Position numbers and translations under genes: made by a program | Origin: DATARH01 sp963789255 | Lineage (GTDB): Bacteria > Pseudomonadota > Alphaproteobacteria > ATCC43930 > CGMCC-115725 | Direction: 5' to 3' | DNA length: 64,000 nucleotides | Assembly (NCBI GenBank): GCA_963789255.1 | Contig: CAWBJW010000002.1 | Location: forward strand, 186,001 to 250,000 | Shown here: positions 49,085-57,248 of the stretch, in pieces | Layout: each line of letters begins with the position of its first letter | How positions within the stretch are numbered: the stretch's first letter is position 1 | Notes under the pieces: model-generated | What the model was told of the DNA's origin: nothing | Databases searched by the model: none | What the model saw: only the letters and a program-made list of their open reading frames with translations

Positions 49085-49163
49085 GGTGGGTTGAGCAAAG
49101 CGAAACCCACCATCGGCGCCGGCCGAATTCGATGGGTTTCGCTCCGCTCAACCCATCCTACGC
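49081..49163. repeat. dispersed repeat (GGTGGGTTGAGC family)
   Basis: GGTGGGTTGAGC...GCGAAACCCACC plus GATGGGTTTCGC...GCTCAACCCATCCTACGCG, nearly the same as 31757-31861. The first stem begins at the DUF4279 stop codon, so it may end that transcript. Confidence 0.85.
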
Positions 49164-49224
49164 GCCGCTTCTACGCGCTACGCCCTTGACAGGTACATAA
49201 GGAGAACGCACATAAACAGTATGC

Positions 49225-49384
49225 AATACCAGCGCTGGCGTAACTTCCCTGATTTTTTCGCGAAAATTCCCTGTTCTGAGGGAATTTCGGCGGGCCGTCT
49301 CCGGATTTCCGCAAGTTTCGTCGCCCGTCGTGTGCCGAGCCGCCCGCCCGGATGGGTTTCGCCCCGCTCGACCCATCCTACGCG
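49225..49384. repeat. TTCCCTG palindrome and half GGTGGGTT repeat
   Basis: AAATTCCCTG-TTCT-GAGGGAATTT at 49264-49287 is preceded by another TTCCCTG at 49245 and belongs to the family at 46465. At 49350 half of the GATGGGTTTCGC...CGACCCATCCTACGCG repeat follows. With 49081-49163 this fills the 328-base gap 49085-49412; no other feature is seen in it. Confidence 0.7.
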
Positions 49385-49412
49385 CGAACGGTGCTGATGG
49401 AGCAGACGACCG

Positions 49413-50399
49413 ATGTTCGATCATCCGCTGATCCAGATTTACGCCTTCGAGGACATTCCGCTCGATCGGGACCTAAATCTGATGGACGAGAAGTGGATGC
49501 TCGAATTCGAGGCGGCATTTGTGAAATCTCTGAATGGGTCCGGTGAAACTGCATATTCGGTCGGTTATTATTCCGCTGTTGCCGCCAGAGCCGTAAGCCT
49601 TAATTCGATGGAGCTGTCCTGGTACCCGAACACCCATACCCGCTTTCATCAGGTCCGCATTACGCTCCCTCGGTCTGAGTTCGTTACTTGCGTCGGAAGT
49701 TGGCAATATGATTACAAGCCGGTGATTTTCGTCCGGGGCGACTGGCTTACGAATCTGCATCTTCGCTCAAATTCGGTTTTTGCGCTCATTGATGCGATAG
49801 GCGTCAAGAAGACGCTTGCCAGTGGCGCGCTGACGCGCCCCAAGCTGATCGGACTTCGCGGCCGGATTGATGAGATTGCCGCCGCTAATCCGACAGTGGC
49901 CTTCATTTCCTTTGCGGACAGTCTAATGCTGAAAAGCAATTACACCGTCGGGCAGTATGACAGCGACGTGGAATATACGTATGAGCCGGAGAAGATCCTC
50001 CGTCTCTTACCTGACATCCGGGCCGCCTACCAAAGCGTGCTGGGGCTGGAGATTTACGCCGTGATCACGCAGGGCAGCAATGAGTATTACGGCGATAGCC
50101 TGCTGCACATTTCGAGCACCAAAAACCATATCTCATTAAACAGCCTCGGGCTACCTTTCGCGCAGACACAGGCGATTGAGCATTGCGCGCGGGCGGCAAT
50201 TAAATCCAGCATCCATCCGGCCAATGACCTTTACCTGGATGAAAGTTTCTATCACTCGCTACGCTTTAAGTTTACGTTCGCTATTACCAAGAACGAGAGA
50301 CCGAGATTCCGCTACGCGGCCCCGATGGCGACTGGACCGAGCTATTATTTCCCTATGAGCTTCGAGTTGCTGGCCGATAACCTAGAACCGCCGAAATAG
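49413..50399 (+). CDS. hypothetical protein, 328 residues, A/T-richer than neighbours
   Basis: A soluble protein starting MFDHPLIQIYAFEDIPLDRD and ending FPMSFELLADNLEPPK. No signal or membrane span is visible. A central segment VAFISFADSLMLKSNYTVGQ is followed by YAVITQGSNEYYG; the pattern FxSFADSxxLK slightly recalls nucleotide-cyclase-like folds, but no catalytic metal motif is complete. Codon choice is clearly less GC-rich than in the surrounding genes and repeats flank the 5' side, both suggesting transfer. No family is assigned. Confidence 0.65.
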   Translation: MFDHPLIQIYAFEDIPLDRDLNLMDEKWMLEFEAAFVKSLNGSGETAYSVGYYSAVAARAVSLNSMELSWYPNTHTRFHQVRITLPRSEFVTCVGSWQYDYKPVIFVRGDWLTNLHLRSNSVFALIDAIGVKKTLASGALTRPKLIGLRGRIDEIAAANPTVAFISFADSLMLKSNYTVGQYDSDVEYTYEPEKILRLLPDIRAAYQSVLGLEIYAVITQGSNEYYGDSLLHISSTKNHISLNSLGLPFAQTQAIEHCARAAIKSSIHPANDLYLDESFYHSLRFKFTFAITKNERPRFRYAAPMATGPSYYFPMSFELLADNLEPPK

Positions 50400-50439
50400 C
50401 CTTGTCGGCTGGTTAGACTTTGTCGCTTTCCCGCCCTCC

Positions 50440-51627
50440 TTACCCCAATCCCGCCATTCGCGGGAGAACCTCTTTCGAGAACAGCGTCAAATTGGCGACG
50501 GTGTCGTCATGGCTGATATGGCCGCCCTGGCCCATCATCAACAGATGCCCGAAGCCGCCGACGTGGTCGTAGAACGCCTTCAGCTGGTCCCACACATCGT
50601 CCGGGGTGCCGGCAAAGGAGAGGCCGGCGTCGATCGCGTCCTCGACCGACATCGTGCGCGGGTTGATCGGCGTGCCGTCCTTGCGCTGCACGCGCGTCGC
50701 GCGCGCCGCCGTCGCGCCGCCCGATTTCAGCATCTGCGCCGCGCCCGCCGCCGGGACATAGCCCGGCGGGTTGGCGAATTGCGGCGCGACGATGCCCGAG
50801 GTGCGGCTGTAGTCGAGGATCTGGTCGGCCCGCCGCCAGCCTTCCTCGCGCGTCTCGCCGACCCCGATCAGCGCCATGTAGGCGAGCTTGTCGAGCCGCG
50901 CCTCGCGCCCGGTCTCGGCCGCCTTTTTGCGATAGGCCCCGAAGATCGCCGGGGTGCGGGCCCAGCCGGTGTTGAGGACGCCGATCGTGATGCCGCGCGC
51001 CGCCGCTTCCGCCGCGCTGCCCTCGCTGCCGACCGGCGTCCACACCGGCGGATGCGGCTCCTGCCAGGGGCGCGGCCAGACATTGACCGAGCGGTACTGG
51101 AAATGCGTGCCCTCCCAGTTGAACGGGCCGTCATGGCTGGTCATCGCCTTGAGGATCAGATCGTGCGCCTCCCAAAACCGCTCGGTCAGATCGGCCGGGT
51201 TGGTGTTGGCCGGCGCGATCTCGAACGGCACGCCCTTGACGAAACCCATATCGAGCCGGCCGCGCGAAATCACGTCGATGATCGAAAATTCCTCGGCGAC
51301 CCGGATCGGGTCGTTGCGGTTGCCGATCGGCATGCCGAGCGCCAGCAGCCGCACGTTTTTGGTCTCGCGCGCGAGGATCGCCATCGGGATCGTGCACACC
51401 GAATCGGCGCAGGTCGCGGTCGCGTGGTGCTCGTTGGTCATGATGTTGATGCCGAGCTCGTCGCACAATGCCCATTCGTCGAGATAGCGGTGGTAGAGGT
51501 CGGCGCCGATTTTCGGGTCGAACAGCCGGTTCGGGACCACCACCCGGTAGGAATCGCCCAGATGCTGCCACGCCGGGTGATAGGCCATCTCGCTGAAATG
51601 CCAGACTTTCATCCCAATGGCCATCAT
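50440..51627 (-). CDS. luciferase-like (LLM class) flavin monooxygenase
   Basis: A 395-residue LLM flavoenzyme with DELGINIMTNEHHATATCADSV, a strand 4 motif ISRGRLDMGFVKGVPFEI, and WPRPWQEPHPPVWTPVGSEGS. It is a different subgroup from the product of 31870-33075. An AGGAG ribosome site lies 8 bases before the ATG at 51627, which overlaps the hydrolase stop (ATGA). Monooxygenase plus alpha/beta hydrolase is a common pair in breakdown of cyclic ketones, esters or alkylated compounds. The substrate is not evident. Confidence 0.85.
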   Translation of the reverse strand: MMAIGMKVWHFSEMAYHPAWQHLGDSYRVVVPNRLFDPKIGADLYHRYLDEWALCDELGINIMTNEHHATATCADSVCTIPMAILARETKNVRLLALGMPIGNRNDPIRVAEEFSIIDVISRGRLDMGFVKGVPFEIAPANTNPADLTERFWEAHDLILKAMTSHDGPFNWEGTHFQYRSVNVWPRPWQEPHPPVWTPVGSEGSAAEAAARGITIGVLNTGWARTPAIFGAYRKKAAETGREARLDKLAYMALIGVGETREEGWRRADQILDYSRTSGIVAPQFANPPGYVPAAGAAQMLKSGGATAARATRVQRKDGTPINPRTMSVEDAIDAGLSFAGTPDDVWDQLKAFYDHVGGFGHLLMMGQGGHISHDDTVANLTLFSKEVLPRMAGLG

Positions 51628-52400
51628 GACCGTTTCTCCTCGGCAAAGCGCTCGATCGCGGCGGCGACCCTCTCGGGCTGCTCGATCTGCGGATAGTGCG
51701 CCGCGCCGGCGACCAGTTCGAAGCGGGCGTTGGGCAGCGCGGCGGCGAGCCGCTCGCCATAGCCGGGCGTAACGATGCCGTCCTTGTCGCCCCACAGCAC
51801 GAGAGCGGGGCAGGCGATGCGGTGCAGCCAGTGTCCCAGCGCCGGGTCGTGCATATAGGGTTTCCAGCCGTAGAGCGCGGTCGCCTCGCGGTCGCGGGCG
51901 ATCGCCAGCAGCTCGGCGTCGTCGAGCGTCGCGTAATCCGGGACTGATCGCGCCGGCTCGACAAAGAGGCGGCGCAACACCTCCTCGGCCGGCAAGGCGT
52001 AGATGTCGGTGATGTCGCGCTCCTCGCGGCCGCCGGTCTTGACGCCGAGCGCGTCGATCAGCACGAGACGGCCGAGCCGCGCCGGCGACCGCACCGCCAG
52101 TTCGAGCGCGACCCAGCCGCCAAACGACGACCCGACCAAGAGCGTATCCTTGAGATCGAGCCGGTCGATCAGGTCGAGATAGAGATAGGCGATATCGTGC
52201 ACGGTGCGGAACCACGCCGGGCGCGGGGTCGTGCCGAAGCCGGGATGGCAGGGCGCCACGACCCGCCAGCGCCGCGCCAGGCGGTCGAGAAACGGCCGGT
52301 TCTGGGCGACATAGTCGCCGCCGTGCAGAAACAGCAGCGGCGGCCCCGCGCCGGCGATCGCCGTCTCGACCGCGATCCCCCCCACATCGATCCGCTCCAT
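51624..52400 (-). CDS. alpha/beta hydrolase
   Basis: A 258-residue hydrolase with the oxyanion motif LLFLHGGDY. The nucleophile Ser is in LLVGSSFGGWVALELA, the acid Asp in LWGDKDGIV and the His in GAAHYPQIEQPE, so the catalytic triad is complete. The fold is that of meta-cleavage hydrolases and esterases. The start at 52400 has AGGAG before it; an in-frame ATG at 52415 is possible. Its stop overlaps the monooxygenase start, so the two act in order on one pathway. Confidence 0.85.
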   Translation of the reverse strand: MERIDVGGIAVETAIAGAGPPLLFLHGGDYVAQNRPFLDRLARRWRVVAPCHPGFGTTPRPAWFRTVHDIAYLYLDLIDRLDLKDTLLVGSSFGGWVALELAVRSPARLGRLVLIDALGVKTGGREERDITDIYALPAEEVLRRLFVEPARSVPDYATLDDAELLAIARDREATALYGWKPYMHDPALGHWLHRIACPALVLWGDKDGIVTPGYGERLAAALPNARFELVAGAAHYPQIEQPERVAAAIERFAEEKRS

Positions 52401-52416
52401 CGCCTCGCTCCTCATA

Positions 52417-52560
52417 GCCCCTCTCCCGCACCGCGGGAGAGGGAGGGACCCATCGCGCAGCGATGGGAGGGTGAAGGGCTTTTCGGTGGCGAACACCCCC
52501 ACCCGCCTCGCTGCGCTCGGCACCCTCACCCGCGGTGCGGGAGAGGGGCTGGCGGCGCCC
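52417..52560. repeat. compound palindromic repeat (CCCTCTCCCGC family)
   Basis: CCCCTCTCCCGCACCGCGGG-AGAGGG opens it, followed by CCCATCGC/GCGATGGG. At the far end CCTCACCCGCGGTGCGGG-AGAGGGG closes the structure, so one long hairpin can form across the hydrolase/dehydrogenase divergent gap. The remaining 70 bases before 52632 must contain the dehydrogenase promoter. Confidence 0.8.
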
Positions 52561-52631
52561 GCCTCGGCTGTGTACCAACCCGCGCGGCGCCGCGTAGAAT
52601 AATCGCCGCGAGCTTACGGAGAGATCAGGCG

Positions 52632-54953
52632 ATGGGCCAGTTCGGAATCGGGCAGCCGGTGCGGCGCTTCGAGGACAAGCGCTTTCTCTGCGGCTTTGGC
52701 CGCTTCCAGCACGACGTCAATCTGCCCGGCCAGGCCCATGCGGTGGTGTTGCGCTCGCCGCACGCCCATGCCCGGATCGCCTCGATCGATACGGGCGCCG
52801 CCAAGGCCGCGCCCGGTGTCCTGGCTATCTATACCGGCGACGACCTCGCCGCGGCCGGGCTCGGCACGATGGGGGTGCCGTTCCAGAGGAAGCGGCCCGA
52901 CGGGTCGCCGATGTTCGCCCGCGCCCATCTCGGCCTGGCGCAGGAGAAGGTGCGGTTTGTTGGCGAGCCGGTCGCGTTCGTCGTCGCCGAGAGCCTGCCG
53001 CAAGCCAAGGACGCGGCCGAACTCATCGAGATCGACTACGATATCCTGCCCTCGGTCACCGACACCGCCGAGGCCGCGGCGGGCAAGCATGCGGTGTGGG
53101 ACGAGTGCCCGGACAACATTTCCAACCTGTTCGAGGCCGGCAACAAGGCGGCCGTCGACGCCGCCTTCGGGCAAGCGGCGCATATCGTCAGACGCCGCTA
53201 TGTGATCAGCCGGGTCTACGCCCACTTCATGGAGCCGCGCGGCGCGATCGGCGTGTGGGACCCGGGCGAGGAGCGCTTCACGCTCTACGCCGACGTGCAA
53301 TACCCGCACCGGGTGCGCCAGGCGCTCGCCACCCGCATCTTCAAGATCCCGGAGAGCCGCATCCGGGTCATTGCCGGCGATGTCGGCGGCGGGTTCGGCA
53401 CCAAGGGCTGGCAATATCCCGAGCACCGCCTCGTGCTGTGGGCGGCGAAAAAGCTGCGCCGCCCGGTCAAATGGACCTGCGAGCGCAGCGAGGCGATCCT
53501 CGCCGACGAGCACGCCCGCGACAACATCGGCGAGGCCGAGCTGGCGCTCGACCGCGATGGCAAATTCCTCGCGCTGCGGGTAAAGACCATGGCCAATGTC
53601 GGCGCCTATATTTCCTCGGAGCGCAACCTTTTGGCGACGTTCAGCAATGTCGGCACGTTGACCGGCGTCTACGACATCCCGGCCGCGCATGTTGCGGTGC
53701 TGGCGGTGATGGCCAACACCAACGGCACCGCCCCCTATCGCGGCGCCGGGCGGCCCGAGGCGACCTACGTCATCGAGCGCCTCATTGACGATGCGGCGCG
53801 CGAACTGCATGACGATCCCGTAGATCTGCGCCGGCGCAACATGATCCCCAACGACAAGCTGCCCTACAAGACCGCGCTCGGCCTCAACTACGATTGCGGC
53901 GATTTCCTCGCCAACCAGGAAAAGGCGCTGGGGCTGGCCGACTGGGGCGGCTTTGGCGCGCGCCGCGCGCTGTCGCGACGGCACGGCAGGCTGCGCGGCA
54001 TCGGCATCGCCAACCCGATCGAGAAGGCCGCCGGGCCGGGCCAGGAATTCGCCGAGATCCGCTTTCACCCGAGCGGCAACGCGACCCTCCTGATGGGCAG
54101 CAAGAACCAGGGCCAGGGGCACGAGACGACGTTCAAGCAGGTGCTCGCCGAACGGCTCGGGCTCGACCCCAATGACGTGCAATACATCGACGGCGACACC
54201 GACCGGGTCGCCTTCGGCATCGGCACCAACGGCTCGCGCTCGACGGTGATCGGCGGCTCGGCGTTGTGGATGGCCGCCGACAAGATCATCGCCAAGGCGA
54301 AGAAGCTTGCCGCCCATCTCATCGAAGCGGCCGAAGCCGATATCGAGTTTGCGGACGGCAGTTTCACGGTCGCCGGCACCGACCGGCGCCTCGCCCTGAC
54401 CGAGGTGGCGAAGGCTTCGTTTCGCGCGGCAAACCTGCCGCCCGGCCTCGAAGGCGGGCTCTACGAGACCGGCACGTTCTCGCCCACCGACTTCACCTAC
54501 CCGAACGGCAGCCATGTCTGCGAAATTGAGATCGACGCGGAGACCGGGCAACTCGACATCCTCAACTATGTCGTCGTCGACGATGTCGGCACGGTGGTCA
54601 ACCCGGTGGGGCTCAAGGGCCAGATCCATGGCGGGGTCATGCAGGGGCTGGGGCAGGCGGTCATGGAGCAGGTCGTCTACGACCGCGACTCGGGGCAGAT
54701 GCTGACCGGCAGCTTCATGGACTACGCGATGCCGCGCGCCGACGCCCTGCCGGCGATCTCGGTCACCAGCAACCCGGTGCCGACCAGGCGCAACCCGTTA
54801 GGCGCCAAAGGCGCCGGCGAAGCCGGCACGGTCGGCGCCTTGCCGGCGATCGTCAACGCCGTGATGGACGCGCTGACGCCGCTCGGGGTCAAAAACATCG
54901 ACATGCCGACGACCAGCGACCGCATTTGGCGGGCGATGCGGGCGGCAGGATGA
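52632..54953 (+). CDS. xanthine dehydrogenase-family molybdopterin subunit (CoxL-like)
   Basis: The large subunit of a molybdenum hydroxylase. The 773-residue protein starts MGQFGIGQPVRRFEDKRFLCG and has QEKVRFVGEPVAFVVAES. It shows the molybdopterin contacts GDVGGGFGTKGW, APYRGAGRPEATYVIERL and KNQGQGHETTFKQVLAERLG. The catalytic Glu is in GAKGAGEAGTVGALPAIVNA. It lacks the AYxCSFR loop of true CO dehydrogenase. No FAD or 2Fe-2S subunit gene is adjacent, so partners are encoded elsewhere or it works differently. The ATG at 52632 follows a repeat; the frame is open further upstream through the repeat only. Confidence 0.9.
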   Translation: MGQFGIGQPVRRFEDKRFLCGFGRFQHDVNLPGQAHAVVLRSPHAHARIASIDTGAAKAAPGVLAIYTGDDLAAAGLGTMGVPFQRKRPDGSPMFARAHLGLAQEKVRFVGEPVAFVVAESLPQAKDAAELIEIDYDILPSVTDTAEAAAGKHAVWDECPDNISNLFEAGNKAAVDAAFGQAAHIVRRRYVISRVYAHFMEPRGAIGVWDPGEERFTLYADVQYPHRVRQALATRIFKIPESRIRVIAGDVGGGFGTKGWQYPEHRLVLWAAKKLRRPVKWTCERSEAILADEHARDNIGEAELALDRDGKFLALRVKTMANVGAYISSERNLLATFSNVGTLTGVYDIPAAHVAVLAVMANTNGTAPYRGAGRPEATYVIERLIDDAARELHDDPVDLRRRNMIPNDKLPYKTALGLNYDCGDFLANQEKALGLADWGGFGARRALSRRHGRLRGIGIANPIEKAAGPGQEFAEIRFHPSGNATLLMGSKNQGQGHETTFKQVLAERLGLDPNDVQYIDGDTDRVAFGIGTNGSRSTVIGGSALWMAADKIIAKAKKLAAHLIEAAEADIEFADGSFTVAGTDRRLALTEVAKASFRAANLPPGLEGGLYETGTFSPTDFTYPNGSHVCEIEIDAETGQLDILNYVVVDDVGTVVNPVGLKGQIHGGVMQGLGQAVMEQVVYDRDSGQMLTGSFMDYAMPRADALPAISVTSNPVPTRRNPLGAKGAGEAGTVGALPAIVNAVMDALTPLGVKNIDMPTTSDRIWRAMRAAG

Positions 54954-54956
54954 CCC

Positions 54957-55823
54957 CTACCGCAGATACTTCTTCTCGGCGGTCTTCATTGCGGCGACGC
55001 GCTGCAGCTTGAAGATGTCCTCGACCGAGGCGATGCGCTGGTCGACCTCATGGATGCCGCCATCACGGCGGATCGCGGCGAAGACCTCGCGCATCGCGGT
55101 GACCGCGGCGCGCACCGCGTGGTTGGCGTAGATCACGATGCTGATCTTGCCGAGCGCGCGGATCCTCGCCTCGGTCAGTTGGGGATAGGCGGTCGGCACG
55201 ATGACGAGCGGGATCGTGCCGGGCCAGCGCTCGGTGAACGCGACAATCTCGTCCGGCGTCTTTCTCTTCGAATGGATCAGCAAGAGGTCGGCGCCGGCCT
55301 CGGCATAGGCGGCGCCGCGCCTGAGCGCCTCGTCGAGGCCGAGATCGGCGATGAGGGCCTCGGTCCGGGCGATGACGAGAAGATCGTGGCCGTCGCCGAC
55401 GGCGCGGGCCGCCTCGATCTTGCCCTGGAATTCGGGCACCCGGACCAGTTCCTGCCGGGCGCCGGGGAGGAGGCTGGTGTCCTTCGGGAAGGTCTTGTCT
55501 TCGAGGACCACGGCGGCCGCCCCGGCCCGCGCATAGGCGGCGGCGACATGCCGGACATTGATTGCATTGCCGTAGCCGGTGTCGAGATCGGCGACGAGCG
55601 GGACCGTGACCTGCTCGATGATCGCCCGGGTCATGTCGAGATGCGTCGTGAACGAGAGAAGGCTGGCATCGGGCACGCCATAGGCGGCCGACAATTCGAA
55701 GCCGCTCGCCCAGATGCCGTCGAACCCGGCCTCCTCGGCGAGGCGCGCGGACAATGGGTTGTGCGCCGCCATCAGCGCCAAAAGTCCGCCGCCCGCGATC
55801 CTTTCCTGCAACGCATTCGCCAT
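54957..55823 (-). CDS. PEP mutase/isocitrate lyase superfamily, phosphonopyruvate hydrolase-like
   Basis: A 288-residue TIM barrel enzyme. It has GFDGIWASGFELSAAYGVPD, VADLDTGYGN with metal-binding Asp, and the gating-loop motif EDKTFPKDTSLLPG followed by RQELV. PEP mutase keeps Asn in EDKxFPKxNS; Thr at this place together with GRQELV-like sequence is typical of phosphonopyruvate hydrolase (PalA), which splits phosphonopyruvate into pyruvate and phosphate. No other phosphonate gene is nearby. It is divergent from zur across 61 bases that hold a candidate Zur site. Confidence 0.75.
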   Translation of the reverse strand: MANALQERIAGGGLLALMAAHNPLSARLAEEAGFDGIWASGFELSAAYGVPDASLLSFTTHLDMTRAIIEQVTVPLVADLDTGYGNAINVRHVAAAYARAGAAAVVLEDKTFPKDTSLLPGARQELVRVPEFQGKIEAARAVGDGHDLLVIARTEALIADLGLDEALRRGAAYAEAGADLLLIHSKRKTPDEIVAFTERWPGTIPLVIVPTAYPQLTEARIRALGKISIVIYANHAVRAAVTAMREVFAAIRRDGGIHEVDQRIASVEDIFKLQRVAAMKTAEKKYLR

Positions 55824-55850
55824 GGCGCCTTACCCTTGCTCAGGCCCCGA

Positions 55851-55862
55851 TGATATACCATG
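55851..55862. promoter_or_regulatory. candidate Zur site between zur and the hydrolase gene
   Basis: TGATATACCATG differs in two bases from the TGATATAACATA found twice upstream of znuA. It lies 22 bases before the zur ATG and 27 before that of the divergent gene. This suggests autoregulation of zur and possibly control of its neighbour. Confidence 0.55.
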
Positions 55863-55884
55863 TTGGCCGACAGCGAGGCTGAGC

Positions 55885-56343
55885 ATGAACGCGAAAGGGC
55901 GACGCGCCGTCGGGGTGCAGCTGGACAGAGCGGCACAGGCTTGCGCGCGGCAGGGCGCTCAGTTGACCGAGCTGCGCCGGCGCGTTCTCAGTCTTATCCT
56001 GGAAGCAGAGGGTCCGGTGACCGCCTACCAGCTGCTCGACCGCTTAAAGGAGACCCGCAAGGGCGCCGTGCCGCCGACGGTGTATCGCACGCTCGACTTT
56101 CTGATGGCCCAGCGGTTGATCCACAAGGTCGAGCGGCTGAATGCCTTCATCCCGTGCGCGGAGAGCGGCCACCAGCACGCCGCGCAATTTCTGATTTGCC
56201 GGCGATGCGGCACGGTCGCCGAGATCGAGGACCGCGCGGCCACGCAGGCGCTGGAATATGCCGCCGAGCGTCAAGGTTTTCACCCGCTCAATACGGTCGT
56301 CGAGATCGAGGGCACCTGCGCCGCGTGCCTTAACCCGGCCTGA
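55885..56343 (+). CDS. zur: zinc uptake regulator, Fur family
   Basis: A 152-residue Fur-family repressor that binds zinc and shuts off uptake genes. The winged helix is RRRVLSLILEAEGPVTAYQL with PPTVYRTLDFLMAQRLIHKVE. The metal and dimer region has SGHQHAAQFLICRRCGTVAEIED and GTCAACLNPA, giving the two CxxC pairs of a structural zinc site. The ICRRCGTVAEIE form and linkage to znuACB mark it as Zur rather than Fur. The ATG at 55885 gives MNAKGRRAVGVQLDRAAQAC. Confidence 0.92.
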   Translation: MNAKGRRAVGVQLDRAAQACARQGAQLTELRRRVLSLILEAEGPVTAYQLLDRLKETRKGAVPPTVYRTLDFLMAQRLIHKVERLNAFIPCAESGHQHAAQFLICRRCGTVAEIEDRAATQALEYAAERQGFHPLNTVVEIEGTCAACLNPA

Positions 56344-56352
56344 CGCGCGGAG

Positions 56353-57198
56353 ATGTTCAACGAGACTGAGCAGGAGGTGATCATTCTGAATGCCGTGTGG
56401 GAAATGATCGACGGCATGGTGAATTATGCGATGTTTTTGAAGCATGATCGACTTGATGAGATCGAACTTAGGTTCGAGACCGCAACGCATATGCGGTTGT
56501 TCAATGTTCTCTTGGGTGACTTCCTTTCTCTGCCTCAGGGAGGCCGTGGGAATCGCCGGCCGTTTGACCTTCCTGCCCCACCGGACGGTGCGCGGGACAG
56601 CAATCTCACCTTTCTATTCTACCTGAGACGGGTTTGTGACAATCCGAAACTCAACAAGGTCGCTGACTCGATCCGCGACCCGGTTGAAGCCTTCGCGGAT
56701 TGGCTTGACCGCGAATCTTTCGTTGAAGGAGTATGGCTACCTTCAATCGATATTCAGCTCGATATCAGGCTCACGCGCATCACGTACCTAAAAATCTGCG
56801 GTGATATAGGAAAACACAGCTTCGCGCGTCTTGAAAGAAACGTAAAGCGCATCATAGATATCCTCTCGGCGAACGGCGTTAGCGTGGACGAGGGTATGGG
56901 CTACACTGTCCTGCCCGAGTTCTACGAATGGTTCCACACACATCTGTTCGCCTATCACTCCAGCACCATAGCAGAGTTTTTGAACAATCTTCGCTGGGGT
57001 ATCTACAGCTATCTCGTGCCCGAATACGACCGATCATATGAACCTGTAGAGCCTTACCCGGCATACCGTTTCCATTATCCATCGAAAGTCATCCAGCCAT
57101 TAACACAGCAAATGTATTGGGGCCTAATGAATAGGGTTCGCTCAGCGCCCTATTTCCCTAAGTTCACAGTTTCGCGCTTCCTCAAAAAGCGATATTGA
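56353..57198 (+). CDS. hypothetical protein between zur and znuB, A/T-richer
   Basis: A 281-residue soluble protein beginning MFNETEQEVIILNAVWEMID and ending FPKFTVSRFLKKRY. It is rich in aromatic and charged residues, with helices predicted throughout (ITYLKICGDIGKHSFARLER). It starts 9 bases after the zur stop on the same strand, but its composition is clearly less GC-rich, so it was probably inserted there later. It is convergent with znuB. No motif or family is recognised. Confidence 0.65.
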   Translation: MFNETEQEVIILNAVWEMIDGMVNYAMFLKHDRLDEIELRFETATHMRLFNVLLGDFLSLPQGGRGNRRPFDLPAPPDGARDSNLTFLFYLRRVCDNPKLNKVADSIRDPVEAFADWLDRESFVEGVWLPSIDIQLDIRLTRITYLKICGDIGKHSFARLERNVKRIIDILSANGVSVDEGMGYTVLPEFYEWFHTHLFAYHSSTIAEFLNNLRWGIYSYLVPEYDRSYEPVEPYPAYRFHYPSKVIQPLTQQMYWGLMNRVRSAPYFPKFTVSRFLKKRY

Positions 57199-57248
57199 TA
57201 GAGGGCGATATTCACCGGAAGGAGACGGCTGCATTTTATACATTACTG

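Noticed and set aside
52614..54629. A 671-codon open frame antisense to the molybdopterin dehydrogenase
   Set aside because: Same cause: the opposite strand of a well-conserved GC-rich gene; no recognisable domain.
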